Part shown: piece after piece, positions 34,612-45,124 of the stretch
Layout: each line of letters opens with the position of its first letter
Position numbering within the stretch: position 1 is the stretch's first letter
Source: Lineolata rhizophorae
Taxonomy: Eukaryota; Ascomycota; Dothideomycetes; Lineolatales; Lineolataceae
DNA length: 64,000 bases
Reading direction: 5' to 3'
Assembly: GCA_010093515.1 (NCBI GenBank)
Contig: MU001712.1
Span: 33,508 to 97,507 of the forward strand
Made by a program: the position numbers and the translations under genes
Notes under the pieces: model-generated
Told to the model about the DNA's origin: nothing
The model's database searches: none
The model's input: the letters and a program-made list of their open reading frames with translations, nothing else

Positions 34612-37418
34612 TGTGACGGTCGTGGTGGTGGTGAGGACGCTCTGAAGTATGGGAGGAGCCGGACGCGCATTTTAGGGCGTTAGAGATTGGGGGAGTTGTC
34701 CAAGTGAGCTAGATGACGCATGCGGCAACTGTGCAAATCGACTGGTCTATAGAATGTCGATCCCGGGTAGAAGACATCTAGTGTGCGCCACAGCTTCATG
34801 CTAATCGTGGAACTGATGTAGTCTGCAATTTCGATAGGCGCGACGGGCGCCTGGAGAGAGCTCAGGACGCGTAAAGCTGCTAATGACGGGCTGTGAGGTT
34901 CAACTTTCAATTATCATGCTCTAACACGATTCCGTCTATTTTATCGTTTTACTTGACATTCAACCTGTCTGCGATGTGCTCACAGACTTGGAAGCTAGAT
35001 GTCGTGGCCGAAGGAGTGCTTTCGGAACTCTCTGCTGATTGGCTCTTTCCAGCTTGACTTGCCCTCGGCACTGACATCATACCCCCGGCAATAGGGCTGA
35101 CGAATCAGGAAACATTCAGCAACAGGTAGTATTACGTCCCAATCAGCACACAAGCACTTTCCCTTCCCGTTCAGGAAACTGAGCAGCCTGAGCACAGGCC
35201 TGAGTAGCATGGACGTCCCCCTGCGAGCTGGCCCTGCTTCGGACCCCTCACGGCCCGGTTGTTCTTACCCAGACGCATGCCGACCCGGTTTACCCAAGCC
35301 TACTACCTACATCATCAAAAGTTCCCAGAAACTATCCCAGCCTTGTCCACCCAGACGACGATCGAGGGATTATAGAGCACAAAAACCCATCTGCGGGATA
35401 GTATTCTTGAAGCTACAGAGCGAAAACATGCGGTCACTGCAGACTGCGTTTGCTCTCATCATTGGTGTTCAGTTCTCTTGTGATTCTCCTACTAATGGCT
35501 GGACAGTTCAGCACAGATCATTTCCTACGCTCACTCGTTGTTCGGCGCAACTACGAAGCAGAAGGGTCGCCAAAGTGAACCCAATGATGCCATTGGCCAA
35601 CAATTGAATCCCTCGGTCCTTACGAGTGACTCAATGGCGAGCCCCTTCACAGAAGTGGCCATCGGCCCGCTCTATCTACCACAAACCTAAGCGACAGCCT
35701 CCGGCGGAGTGACGGCGGAATCCAGGCATAGAGTCGGCAAAGGGTAGCGGCAGGTTGGCAAATCACGGTCTCTTTGGACTGAGCGAGCGGTAGAGGATCC
35801 ATACTAAGCAGAGAGCAACGGTTGCGATTGGAGAGCGCTGGCTTTCCGCGAATAGAGCTGAATTATAGCGAGACACTGTCAGCCTCGACGGACCAGCAGG
35901 GTGGCGTAGAGTGGAGTTGAGCGAGAGAGAGAATAACTTAGGGCTGTCCTTTCCCCGGCATGACCGACTGCAACCAGGCCATGTGGACCTAGCTTGGATA
36001 GCATACACTAGGGCAGGGTTGAACATGTCCGGTATATGGAAGCTAATGGAGTGTGGCGAATTCATGCAAACGCAATCGACGGAACGGCGGCACTCCTCTA
36101 GGCTGAGTGATCAGCGTAAGAATCTATTCTAAGCAGAGAGCAGCGGTTGCGATTGGGGCCGCTGGCCTTCACGAGAGGGTGGAATCAAGCTATGGTGAGA
36201 CAGTGCTGGCTTCAACGGGCTAGCAGAGAGGCGCAGAATTCATGCGAACATGGCTCAGCGATGGCGGTCGTGACATCGGTGACAAACGCTAGAGCAGGAT
36301 TGGACAGCTTTGGTCTCTAGAAGTTGATCGAGTAGGGCGACTTTATGCGAGCGTGTCCGACGGGGCTGCGGTACTGGACTGGATTGCTTGATGACGGCAT
36401 TATCGAGACCCAGCGATGCCGTAGGATTCATACGAAATGGAGGACAACTAGGTGTGATTGAATGGAGCTGACCCTTATAAGTTGAGAGGATGGAGCTAAG
36501 TCATGCTTTCGACGGAGCAAAAGTAGCCTGAATTAGACGGCGTTCATAGATTGACCGAAGAGACCAGAGCCACGCGGAGACGGTATGGTGAACGAAAGAG
36601 TCCGGATTGGGCCGTACGAGCTTCCACCGACGTACGCCTCGTCGAATGATGAATGTCAGACACGAAGTTAAAGACGAGTTATGAACTCAGCTCGGATAAC
36701 ACCAATAGCCTCCATGGTGCTGTCACGTGAAGACTTGAACTACTGGAGCAGTTAGGATTGGAGGGAACTCCGTTTCTCGCACGCAAAGGGATTCGTGCTG
36801 TGGCAGTCAGAATTGCCCTAGGCAAGAGCACGGCGCTTGAACTGCCTTTGGCAATCCAGATAGATCTAGCGCCCGCAGAAAACACATCCATAACTGCATG
36901 AACGACCGAGATGAATCGGACGATAGAATTTCCGCGGGCATCAAAGCCAGAGTTGCCCGAGCTAGAATAGGATCAAATTTTGGAGAGACCAATGCTAGCA
37001 ACGTGGTCCATCATTCGGGAAATTGCAAGTCTAGTATACGGCATTGAAGAGCATGGCCAGAACGACACCTGTGACATGTTTGCAAAGTTATGATGATTGT
37101 GTTACTATGCCAACCCTAATTTTATGACGACTATAATCCTCCTCTGCTCGCTACCAGGCTATAAAATTATTATTGAATATCAATGAGCTTGAAAGTTGTT
37201 CTCCCTGCCGCTGCGATCTTACGATTGAGGCTGAATGAGCCACTGTTGCCAAGCAACCTTTCACGCTATGCCACCAGGTGTTAGTCTTCGCATCTCCAAG
37301 ACTTTCGGCCTTCCGGGGCCCTACCCAGCCAAGTTTCATCCTCCGGCATCCTTCCTCTAGCTTCAAACGCGGCGGCAACATAAAAGATATCTTTCTTCCC
37401 CCGTAACTACCAATAGAC
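34612..37418. other. Gene-free start of the accessory region with degenerate repeats
   Basis: No gene is supported. The segment 35780-36420 contains a degenerate tandem duplication (listed separately). Short frames on both strands have no recognisable domain. Confidence 0.55.
35778..36420. repeat. Degenerate tandem repeat, period about 325 bases
   Basis: CTAAGCAGAGAGCA(A/G)CGGTTGCGATTGG occurs at about 35804 and again at about 36129. The following 110 bases also match imperfectly (GCTGGC-TTC, GAGACA-TG-C-GCCTCGACGG against GGCTTCAACGG, then AGCAG-G-GGCG-AGA). The segment 36008-36110 likewise resembles 36289-36393. Two and perhaps three diverged copies are visible by eye. No open frame spans them. 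Confidence 0.65.
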
Positions 37419-37867
37419 ATGGCCCGTTATCGCGAAAAGTTAGCCGCTCAGAAGGATAGGCGGCAACGGTTTGTACGAACAAGTGCACCTTTCCCTGATT
37501 CCACAACCAAATACCCGCCGCTGACCTGTCAGTAGGGAAACATCCTCAAGGTGTCAGCAAAGCAAAAGCGCAGAGACCTGTTCGTAGAAGCGCACGTCTG
37601 AATCCGGAGTACAGTGAAAACACCGAGCACCGATATCCTCTGCCGGCGAACAAGACTTTGTGTAAAGAGGTATGCCACTTTATTCCGCTATGCTATTCGG
37701 CGAATTCAAGCTAACTTCTATAGGGCAGGTTGACGGCTTCGCCATCCAAGAATCGAAAGCGATCGCATGAAGTCGACAATCCGTTTGACGATATCCTAAC
37801 CGCGCTGCTTGAGCTAGCCGAGGGATTGGTCAGGGAGGAGTACCAAGGGGAGGCGTGGGAGAGATAG
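37419..37867 (+). CDS. Small basic protein with RRSARL motif, unknown function
   Basis: I do not recognise a named family. My model is three exons, 37419-37482, 37536-37669 and 37724-37867, giving 113 residues. The second intron has a GTATGC donor, a CTAAC branch-like word and a TAG acceptor and is convincing. The first intron (GTGCAC donor) is less certain but is needed to reach the good downstream frame. The protein starts MARYREKLAAQKDRRQR, very basic, continues through PVRRSARLNPEYSENTEHRY and SPSKNRKRSHEVDNPFDDI, and ends in an acidic amphipathic helix (LTALLELAEGLVREEYQGE). Clusters of Arg/Lys suggest nuclear location (inference). It converges on the kinase at 38240-39109 with 372 bases between. 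Confidence 0.55.
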
Positions 37868-38239
37868 CTCGAGAAACAGGGCACGATAGGTCGACGCCGC
37901 TGCAGCAAAGGAGGTAAGGCTCCGAGGGGAGTGATTGGAGTCTCTAAGTCAACTTATTGGATACTTCCCTGGATGGGACTGATGTTTGAGTAGGGGAAGA
38001 GGAAAGCAGGGAATGCACGCGAGCTGACCGGAAACAGAGTGGTAACGATTTCTTATATGCTTCATTTTATGTTCATCGTACGCCTCGCATACCTCGAAAA
38101 CGCTGAAGCCTCAGACGCCGAGTGCCTAATTCGAGAATGCGACTTCCCTGCCATGCAAGACAATCCCCTTTATCTAACGATGTTCCCCGGTTCCCAGCCG
38201 GAGACTTGGGAAAGCGAAATGCGGCAGAAACACTCCAAA
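37868..38239. other. Intergenic, convergent 3' flanks
   Basis: 372 bases between two convergent genes. The long plus-strand frame that begins at 38039 lies mostly antisense to the kinase and is a shadow. Nothing else seen. Confidence 0.55.
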
Positions 38240-39109
38240 TCACCACTCCCTTTCGAGAGTCTCGATATCTCGAACCACTTCCTTGGCAGATTCATATTCC
38301 TTCTGCCAGCACTTCGAGGTGATAGCACTGCAAGCATGTTGATCTTGGGGAAACTGCCGGCTCGCGAATCTGTCTCCCACCCTCTCGTACCATCTGTCTT
38401 CCCCGTCGATAATGTCAGGGAACACAGCATGGCCCATCATGATGAAGTAGATGGTGCACCCCAACGCAAAGAGGTCCGTTTTGACGTCCGCATCGAAGGG
38501 ATCGTCTCGAGGGCAGTAGAACCTGCAAGGTTCGCCGCTCCAGCCGTCAAGGAGTACCTCGCCGTTCTCCGAGAGTTGTTTCCCCTGGAGGTCGGAAAGC
38601 TTGATGTGGAGTTCCTCGTCGAGAAGTAGATTTGTGGGCTGGATATCGCAGTGAAGAATGCGTCGAGAATGGACCCATGCGACTGCCTCCGCAGCCTCTC
38701 GGCACCAGACCAGTCGCTGCTTGAGCGAAGGGGGTGGTTTGCCTGATTCGAGTATGTACTTGGCTACAGTTCCGTTTATGGCGCGTTCCAAGTAAATCCC
38801 CGTGTCTGAGAAGCCCTTGAGGCCTATAATCCGCTCATGTGGCCCGATAATCTCAAGAAGCTTCCTCTCCACGTCGAGACGGGTCATGTCTCCGCCAGGG
38901 ACAAGAGGATATTTGAAGACGGTTGAGTCATCCACCTGTCCGATCCATGCACTGGTCCCCGAGGCGAGGACCTGCTTCACTCCTAGGGGAAAGTAACGAT
39001 AGTAATAATGAACAGTTCGTCCTTCGTCGTCCACCGTAGGAAGTTTTTTATCGGCCGCCATAAGAAGCTGGAAGACCTGATGAAATTGAAGAACGGCCTG
39101 CATGGCCAT
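38240..39109 (-). CDS. Divergent fungal protein kinase (HCD, DLQG motifs)
   Basis: Single exon, 289 residues, protein-kinase fold. The glycine-rich loop is reduced (ASGTSAWIGQVD). The ATP-binding lysine is probably Lys66 (STVFKYPLV) and the helix-C glutamate Glu81. The catalytic loop ILHCDIQPTNLLLD has Cys for Arg in HRD (Asp155, Asn160 kept). The metal-binding loop reads KLSDLQG instead of DFG; Asp173 is kept. TDLFALGCTIYFIMMG matches helix F, with the usual aspartate. This is the fungal lineage-expanded kinase type whose members often have HCD. It may be active because all catalytic polar residues remain, but DLQ is unusual. The 36 residues before the fold are unassigned. The kinase at 44408-45124 is a distant relative. 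Confidence 0.82.
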   Translation of the reverse strand: MAMQAVLQFHQVFQLLMAADKKLPTVDDEGRTVHYYYRYFPLGVKQVLASGTSAWIGQVDDSTVFKYPLVPGGDMTRLDVERKLLEIIGPHERIIGLKGFSDTGIYLERAINGTVAKYILESGKPPPSLKQRLVWCREAAEAVAWVHSRRILHCDIQPTNLLLDEELHIKLSDLQGKQLSENGEVLLDGWSGEPCRFYCPRDDPFDADVKTDLFALGCTIYFIMMGHAVFPDIIDGEDRWYERVGDRFASRQFPQDQHACSAITSKCWQKEYESAKEVVRDIETLEREW

Positions 39110-40954
39110 TTGCCTGGGTTATTAATAGTTTTCGCCGTGCGCCAACGCGGTCTATGTGTTCAGGCGGTGTGGCTGGGCCAATCAGCGCATACCTAGTAGG
39201 TACGACATAACACTAGCGAAACGGCAGGCCTGAAATCCTTGTTCGCAACTTCACAATTTGAATTGCCCTAATCCAAGACACAGATTCCACTTAGGTCAAA
39301 GGAGGTTTACATTAAGCCTTCCGTACTATAAATGAGTGCGTAAAACGAGTGCGTATTATAGGGATTCCACGGACCAAGGGCATTATCTCCTTGCAAGGGC
39401 TGCCCACACATCCTCCCCTCAGCTAGATCCATACATTTCCAGAGTTGATTCAGAGTACTGCAGTCCAATACCCAGGGCGATTCGGCCTAACATGTTTCAG
39501 CGTGGAAACGTATGAGGTTCGACTAGCCCGGGCTACATACGCTGTACGAATGTGTCTAACATTTTGGACAAACATGACCCGGTACCTTCACCCTCGAGGT
39601 TCCGAGGTGTACATCAGTATACCCTGTGCAGTCCGGACCTCCAGGATTGTTGCAATGAGAAAATGAGACGTCTTCAATCTCATGCTTCGGCGTTGCGGTG
39701 CAGTTTTGATATATCCTGCGGGTGATACGTCGTTCGCACCCACAAGCCATGGTGATGTCTGATACTTGGCCTTAGAGAGTGGAGACTCAAGTCAGCTGCC
39801 GGCACGGTGGATTCAGACGTGAGATGAGAACTCGGGTTCTATCGGATTTGGAGCGAGGGCCCTGGCAAGGAGTCTCTTTATAGATTTCAAGTCTTCTAGT
39901 AGCTCCGGCGTCGACCGCCTTCATCTGCAGCATGCCCTAGGCCATCTAAGGCTTGCCTGTGTGCTGCGGCAACGAGTCAAAAACCTCCATCCGGCGAGAA
40001 TCTGCGAGAAATCTTGTTTTGGCTCTACGCTCTTGCTTGGTTGGTTGAGACACACTGTCATGCCTAATAAGTGCCATGCAACTCGCTTCATCGCTACTCC
40101 AGCACACCAAGCTTGGGGAGAAGGCCGACAGCGTCATGCGCCTTATCTTGTTAAGCGGGTTTCTGAATGACAATCCAATCTGTCGTTATAGATAACCGTC
40201 TTGATGTAACTCACGATTCCCAGCCATCAGACCAGGCAGATGTTTGTTGGTCGTGCTGTGCAAGTGAGTAACAGGGCGCCTTATTGCGAGCCCGCGCCGC
40301 CGCAGCTGCGGGTACTGAACCGTTCTGTTGGGAAGAGATAGATGACTCATTGCTGCCAAGTACTACATAGGATCCGACCCGACCACCTTGCATTCTCTAG
40401 CGTGCCACCTATCGAGGGGTGCGGATTGCCGACGAAGTAGCCGACAAACGTTGGCGCCACACAGATGAGGTGGAACTTCTGTTGAAAACTATTGAAGAGA
40501 TTAGCATGCAAACTGGCCAAGGTAACTGAAAAGATAGTAGACTAGTTGTAGAACCACGAAATTGGGAAATTGAGAAATGACATTGGAAAGACGGGAGAGA
40601 GTGGCTGCTTTTAGAGCGCGGCTTATTGATGGTACAGCAACTTCCAGGTGTGTAGCTCAATGTACGGCAGCAGTAGGCACGTGACGCTCGGGGCCAAAGG
40701 TAATGCCCCGGTTTAGCGCACAGCATACATAGTGCAGGTCGACCTACACTCTGCAGCCTCACCGTATACACCCTGTTTTGCCATCGTATACGCTGTGACG
40801 CTCGAGAGCATTCCTTCCTCAGCGTATTCCAAAGGGGATACTTCGGTCAGTCATAGACTTGTTTCCCATCTTTGAACACTAGTCTGCTAAGGAAGAGCGC
40901 TAGAGGAGAAGGGCCGAAGTTGGGAGACATACAAACGATCAGAAGATTTGGGGC
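39110..40954. other. Intergenic, mostly gene-free
   Basis: Apart from the small Cys-rich frame at 39556-39750 I see no supportable gene. A short direct repeat GAGTGCGTA is present twice at about 39333-39354. Confidence 0.5.
39556..39750 (-). CDS. Candidate 64-residue Cys-rich protein
   Basis: Uninterrupted frame from ATG with eight cysteines: MACGCERRITRRIYQNC at the start, SHCNNPGGPDCTGYTD in the middle and HVCPKC at the very end. Spacing (CxC, C, C, C, CxxC with histidines) looks like a small zinc-binding module common in fungal accessory regions. There is no signal peptide. The gene at 43392-43730 has a similar pattern. No function is known to me. It may be a remnant. Confidence 0.42.
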   Translation of the reverse strand: MACGCERRITRRIYQNCTATPKHEIEDVSFSHCNNPGGPDCTGYTDVHLGTSRVKVPGHVCPKC

Positions 40955-43051
40955 ATGGCAGTTGCCATAGTCACACCGAAATTGACGCCTCCGACTGTTT
41001 TTGGCAAACTTTCCCTTGACACTCCCTTCAAATCCACCTCCTCATCCCAGAGAGCCAACGAACAGACTCACGAGGACATCGATGAACGCATTTTCCAGGA
41101 AATCAATGGCTGCGTCTTCCAGGATACTGGAGGCTTCAATGCGAAATACTTTGAAGGAAAGCAATGGTCAGCTGAGGCCCAACGGATCGCTGAAAGGGTG
41201 AATCCGCAGGTGGTTGTCGGACGCTGGAGAGATTATCCACAACCTCGTCTCAAGAAGCTTTTCTGGACTGGCTCGGCAAGTTTCAAAACGAATTCGCTCC
41301 AGAACGGCGCAGCGCGTATCATACATCGCCAGAGCTTCCTCTCGCCGGCTCTGAGTGCAAATGCAAGCCAGATCTCTTCGTTACTAGTGTCGATGCTTGC
41401 AGCCACCAGGGGAAATACAAATGGACGGATGTACAGGTCATTGGAGAGCTGAAGCAAAGCGAAATAAGAGGAAAGTATACGAAAGAGCTACTCTCGTTTT
41501 GTGGTCACGCTCGGGAGGTGTTTGCAAGCCAGCCCACACGTCGCTTCCTACACGGCTTCTTCATTCGAGGGTCTTTCATGGAGCTTTGGGTGTTCGACCG
41601 TTCTGGACCGTATAACTGCGGGCGACTTGACATCCATCAGGACCCAAGTCGATTCATCAGGATTGTGGCCGGCTACACTCATGAGCGATAACGAGCTAGG
41701 CGTAAATACCTACATCAAAGAGGATAAGATTTGCAGATACATTATGTTCAAAGGGGAGAAAACCGAGGAGGAGCAATTTTATCTGGAAGATACGCCTATT
41801 GCATTGCAGCAGGCAATTGTGTGTAGGGGGACCACCTGTTATCGAGCTAAGAGAAGGGACGCTGAACAATAGGAATATGTGGTCAAGTTTTCGTGGCGAT
41901 CGGACAAGAGAAGGGCAGAGAGGGGACTATTGCAGCTTGCGAAGGAAAGAAACGTATAGGGTGTAGCGAAGCTGTTCGGTTATCACGATCTTGAAACTAT
42001 TGCCGATTTGCGGGAGGGACTGCAGTTCGGAAGGCCGAAGGCTTTTAGGTCGGCTCGGAAAGACTCCATCAACCAAAGTCGCTCAAAGACGCAAGGCAGC
42101 ATGTTGGCGGATGCGCTTGGGATCAGCTTGGCAACCTTCAGCTCCTCATCCTCTAGGCAGAAACGGAAGAGATCCGACGAGACGTTTCCAACTGGTCGGT
42201 TGAAGCGATCAAGATCAGGGAGCCGCAGGCAGTCCGACTCCGGAAGTCCGATCAAAGTGCAGGTCAACAGCTCCGCCATCGATGGTTCCGTCAATGTCAG
42301 TGAACAGGGCGTGGAGCAATCAGACACAATCAGTCTCACGGCTGCCGAAGTTCAGGACGATTCGTTCGAGAATCGGATATTCTCTTGCTTGGTCATTTGG
42401 CCTCCTAGACGAGCCATCCATGAGTTCACGTCTGGCACAGAATTTCTCGAAGCTTGCCGCGATTTTCTCAAAGGGCATCGGTCTCTTTACGTTGACGGAA
42501 GGATGCTTCATCGAGATATATCTGACAACACTATCATAACGAATCCAGAGCGGGAAGGGGACCCAAGAGGCATGCTCATCGACCTGGATCTTGCGAAAGA
42601 CCTTGATGGTGGCCCGAGCGGGGCAAGACATCGGACTGGGACCATGGAATTCATGGCCATTGAAGTTCTTGAAGGCAGACCTCACACCTGCCGACATGAC
42701 TTGGGGTCGCTCTTCTACGTCTTCCTCTGGGTGACCATTGGCCATAGCCATGACCTAGGGCAAAATCAGAATTTGCCGAGAGAAATTCAGCTCCGAGATT
42801 GGTATCGAGGGAGTTACGCGCAAATAGCGAACACAAAAAGGGGGCACATGGACAAGAAGACGTCCAGAGGCATTGTCACAGAGATTCCCTCGCGATTTGA
42901 AGGCCTCAAGAGGCTGGCTGGAGAACTGCGAGATATCCTCTTTCCAATCAGAGAGGAGTCACTTTTCACTGGGACCTATCACGACTCCGACGAGCTATAT
43001 CAGCCCATGATTGAGGCTTTCGAACGGGAGATTGCAAATCTACAAAAGTAG
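40955..43051 (+). pseudogene. Broken FunK1-type fungal protein kinase
   Basis: FunK1 kinases are a fungal-specific expanded family. The family order is visible in three reading-frame pieces. The first piece, from 40955, gives ERIFQEINGCVFQDTGGF and QVVVGRWRDYP. Near 41240 the frame must shift to continue as SSQEAFLDWLGKFQNEF, then VIGELKQSE, FASQPTRRFLHGFFIRG and LWVFDRSGPYN. Near 41675 it shifts again to LMSDNELGVNTYIKED, IVCRGTTCYRAK. That frame then has two in-frame TAG codons, at about 41870 and 41957, before running open to 43051 with YVVKFSWRSDKRR, the catalytic LHRDISDNTII, MLIDLDLAKD and ARHRTGTMEFMAIEVL. Two frameshifts and two stops argue for a pseudogene. The C-terminal catalytic half is intact. 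An unrecognised intron could explain the first shift but not the rest. Confidence 0.85.
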
Positions 43052-43391
43052 ATTCTAAAGAACCGCGTAACGAATATATTTCTTCTACTTGGAAGCAGAA
43101 ATGCCTACGTATTGCTCATTCATTTTCCCAGAATTTCAGATTTACTCGCGCAATTAACATTCCCCTTCAAGTTGTTTGCATGCACCCATTTTTAGTGACA
43201 ATATCACCTACAAATAGTGAGAAGCCACGATTTCGACTCCAGAGCACGAGACCATGGTCTGAACAAAGGCGATTCATTGGTGGGCCATGTCGCATGTATG
43301 CCCGGCGCGTCGAAACGCTGCACAACGCTCAATACAGTGTAACACATGTCATCGCGGGACGCCTATTTGTCTGACTAGGCAATCCAATGTT
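43052..43391. other. Intergenic, nothing recognised
   Basis: 340 bases between the FunK1 relic and the convergent Cys-rich gene. Nothing recognised. Confidence 0.5.
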
Positions 43392-43730
43392 CTACGTGCC
43401 TGTTAGAACGACAACGCCTGGATATTGACCGGTCATAGCGGAGCCTGTGCCGCCAGCTCCGGCATCGCCATCTTTCTTAGGGTCAGATGGAGGCTTTGTC
43501 TTGCCGCTGCGGCAGTCGGGACAGTCGTTCCTAGCAGAATAGCCGCGACTTAAGGCCTTAGACGTCGGTGTCGGGTTGGGGCATGGGGAGCCTCTAGTAT
43601 CGGCCTCCGTGCGCCAACCAATCCTCTCCTCTGGGATATCGGGCGCGTAATGCTTGCATTTCCAGGTATACCAGATTTGCCTCTCAACCCAGCACATTTC
43701 TGCTGTCCTCGGGTAAGACTTTTGAGACAC
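43392..43730 (-). CDS. Small Cys/His protein of fungal accessory type
   Basis: A 112-residue frame. It starts MSQKSYPRTAEMCWVERQIW; the methionine at residue 12 is an equally likely start. Cys13, Cys25, His27, Cys50, Cys69 and Cys72 (WKCKHYAP, NDCPDC) form a plausible single zinc site. The last 40 residues are Gly/Asp/Lys-rich and disordered. No signal peptide. Proteins of this layout are frequent but unnamed in Pezizomycotina (general knowledge). It stands between the FunK1 relic and a second kinase. Confidence 0.5.
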   Translation of the reverse strand: MSQKSYPRTAEMCWVERQIWYTWKCKHYAPDIPEERIGWRTEADTRGSPCPNPTPTSKALSRGYSARNDCPDCRSGKTKPPSDPKKDGDAGAGGTGSAMTGQYPGVVVLTGT

Positions 43731-44407
43731 GTTTCTGAGGACCTAAGAGGTTCGTAGAAGCTGAAAATGTACCTTTGATTTGAGGCTCGGTGGATGGAAC
43801 TTTGGCGGTGTGAAAATGAATGTTGAAGGCGAGTTCGATAGAGATATTTGACGAATGGATGACAAGACTCTGATAGCTATATACCGGCTTCTTAGCCACT
43901 AGCCTGAGGCAATGTTCAACTTTGTGGGAAGCTAGGGAGTGGAGTCCTAAGAAGAAATGTTGCAGCCTAGCTCTACAGCCTAGCTCTACAGCCCATCACA
44001 GCTCTACCTATCGTTTGATTCAGCTACCTGCGATTGTATTTGATACGAATCACGGATGACTACAGGGTTAGCTATTGCTAGGATAAGATAAGGTGCTTCT
44101 ATAACCTCTCTCATTAACTCATCGGCTCTGTATCTCTGATAGTTTACCGTTAACATGATACATTGCGAACGGTGTTTGAAGAAACCCTGTTCCTAAACGA
44201 CACGCTGCACCATAGAGAAGAGACACGACCAATAGAGGTGCTGGTATGTAGGATAAAAAACGGAGTTGACCAATAGATAGCGGGGTAAGAAACGACGCTC
44301 CACGCTCAGGGCATCTGAAGGAGCGGCATCTCGAGAAAACCGAGGATTCCGAGTTCGACTCATCAGACACGCACAATATTCCCGGCCTCCAACGGCTTCA
44401 TAGCTCC
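43731..44407. other. Gene-free, with a short direct repeat
   Basis: Two adjacent copies of CAGCCTAGCTCTA lie at about 43964-43990. The DNA is more AT-rich than the core regions. No gene is supported. Confidence 0.5.
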
Positions 44408-45124
44408 TTAACGACTGTGTCCTAGCAAAGCGGTAACATCTTCGTAAAGCGATGCAATGGTGTTGTACTTGTCATCCCAACATTTTTTGATAATGTCCCC
44501 GCATAGAACATCACTTGTCGGTGGGAGCTCTTCTGGCGTCGGCCAGCGGTTCTTTTCGAAGTAATCATAGATGAAGACCTGCCACGTTGCGATAGAGTAA
44601 ATGATGCAGCCAAGGCAAAGCAGATCGACTCGTGACAGGGGATCATCTGCGCAAGTCGCTTCCATATCAGCATCCAGCGGAAAAAGTGCGCCGTTTGCAA
44701 AATCAATGGCCTTTAGACAATCGTCGTCCACGAGGATGTTGTTGAGTTTGATGTCATGGTGAAGCACTTTGCGACAATAGATGTAGTAGAACGTCTCCAC
44801 TAGCTGTTGAATCCATCCATTACGAAAAGGCCGAGAGGGCTTACAGTGGCTTCGAATGTAAGCCGAAAGGTCGCCCTGCTTGCCGTACGACAATCTTATA
44901 GCTCCGGTCTTCATGTCTACGATCCCATGGTACTTGATGATGCCTTTATAGTCTCCTAAGCGCTCGTAGATATCTTTCTCGAGAGTAATAAGACTACGGT
45001 ACTGCTCGTTGTAGGTAGGGTAGCCAGGGAACCATTTTGGGTGTTTAACCACGCGAGAGTCGTCGACTCTACAGATCACTCCGGACCAACCGATGGCTAT
45101 ACAGCCTGGCCGCTGCTTGACCAT
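44408..45124 (-). CDS. Divergent short protein kinase (HHD, DFA motifs)
   Basis: Single exon, 238 residues, a compact kinase domain with almost no flanking sequence. GWSGVICRVDDSRVVKHP holds a reduced glycine loop and Lys27. The catalytic loop VLHHDIKLNNILVD has His in place of Arg in HRD, with Asp124 and Asn129 kept. The metal loop is AIDFANG, Asp141 kept. SRVDLLCLGCIIYSIATW is helix F. It shares the frame G-S-I-RVDDS-V-K-P and DL-LGCIIY with the kinase at 38240-39109, so both belong to one fungal kinase group. At 238 residues the C-lobe is short. Catalytic activity is possible but unproven. Confidence 0.78.
   Translation of the reverse strand: MVKQRPGCIAIGWSGVICRVDDSRVVKHPKWFPGYPTYNEQYRSLITLEKDIYERLGDYKGIIKYHGIVDMKTGAIRLSYGKQGDLSAYIRSHCKPSRPFRNGWIQQLVETFYYIYCRKVLHHDIKLNNILVDDDCLKAIDFANGALFPLDADMEATCADDPLSRVDLLCLGCIIYSIATWQVFIYDYFEKNRWPTPEELPPTSDVLCGDIIKKCWDDKYNTIASLYEDVTALLGHSR

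Noticed and set aside
37151-37420. 89-codon minus-strand frame divergent from the small basic gene
   Set aside because: Overlaps the start of the better supported gene and has no recognisable features.
38039-38629. 196-codon plus-strand frame
   Set aside because: It is antisense to the kinase at 38240-39109, whose motifs prove the minus strand is coding.
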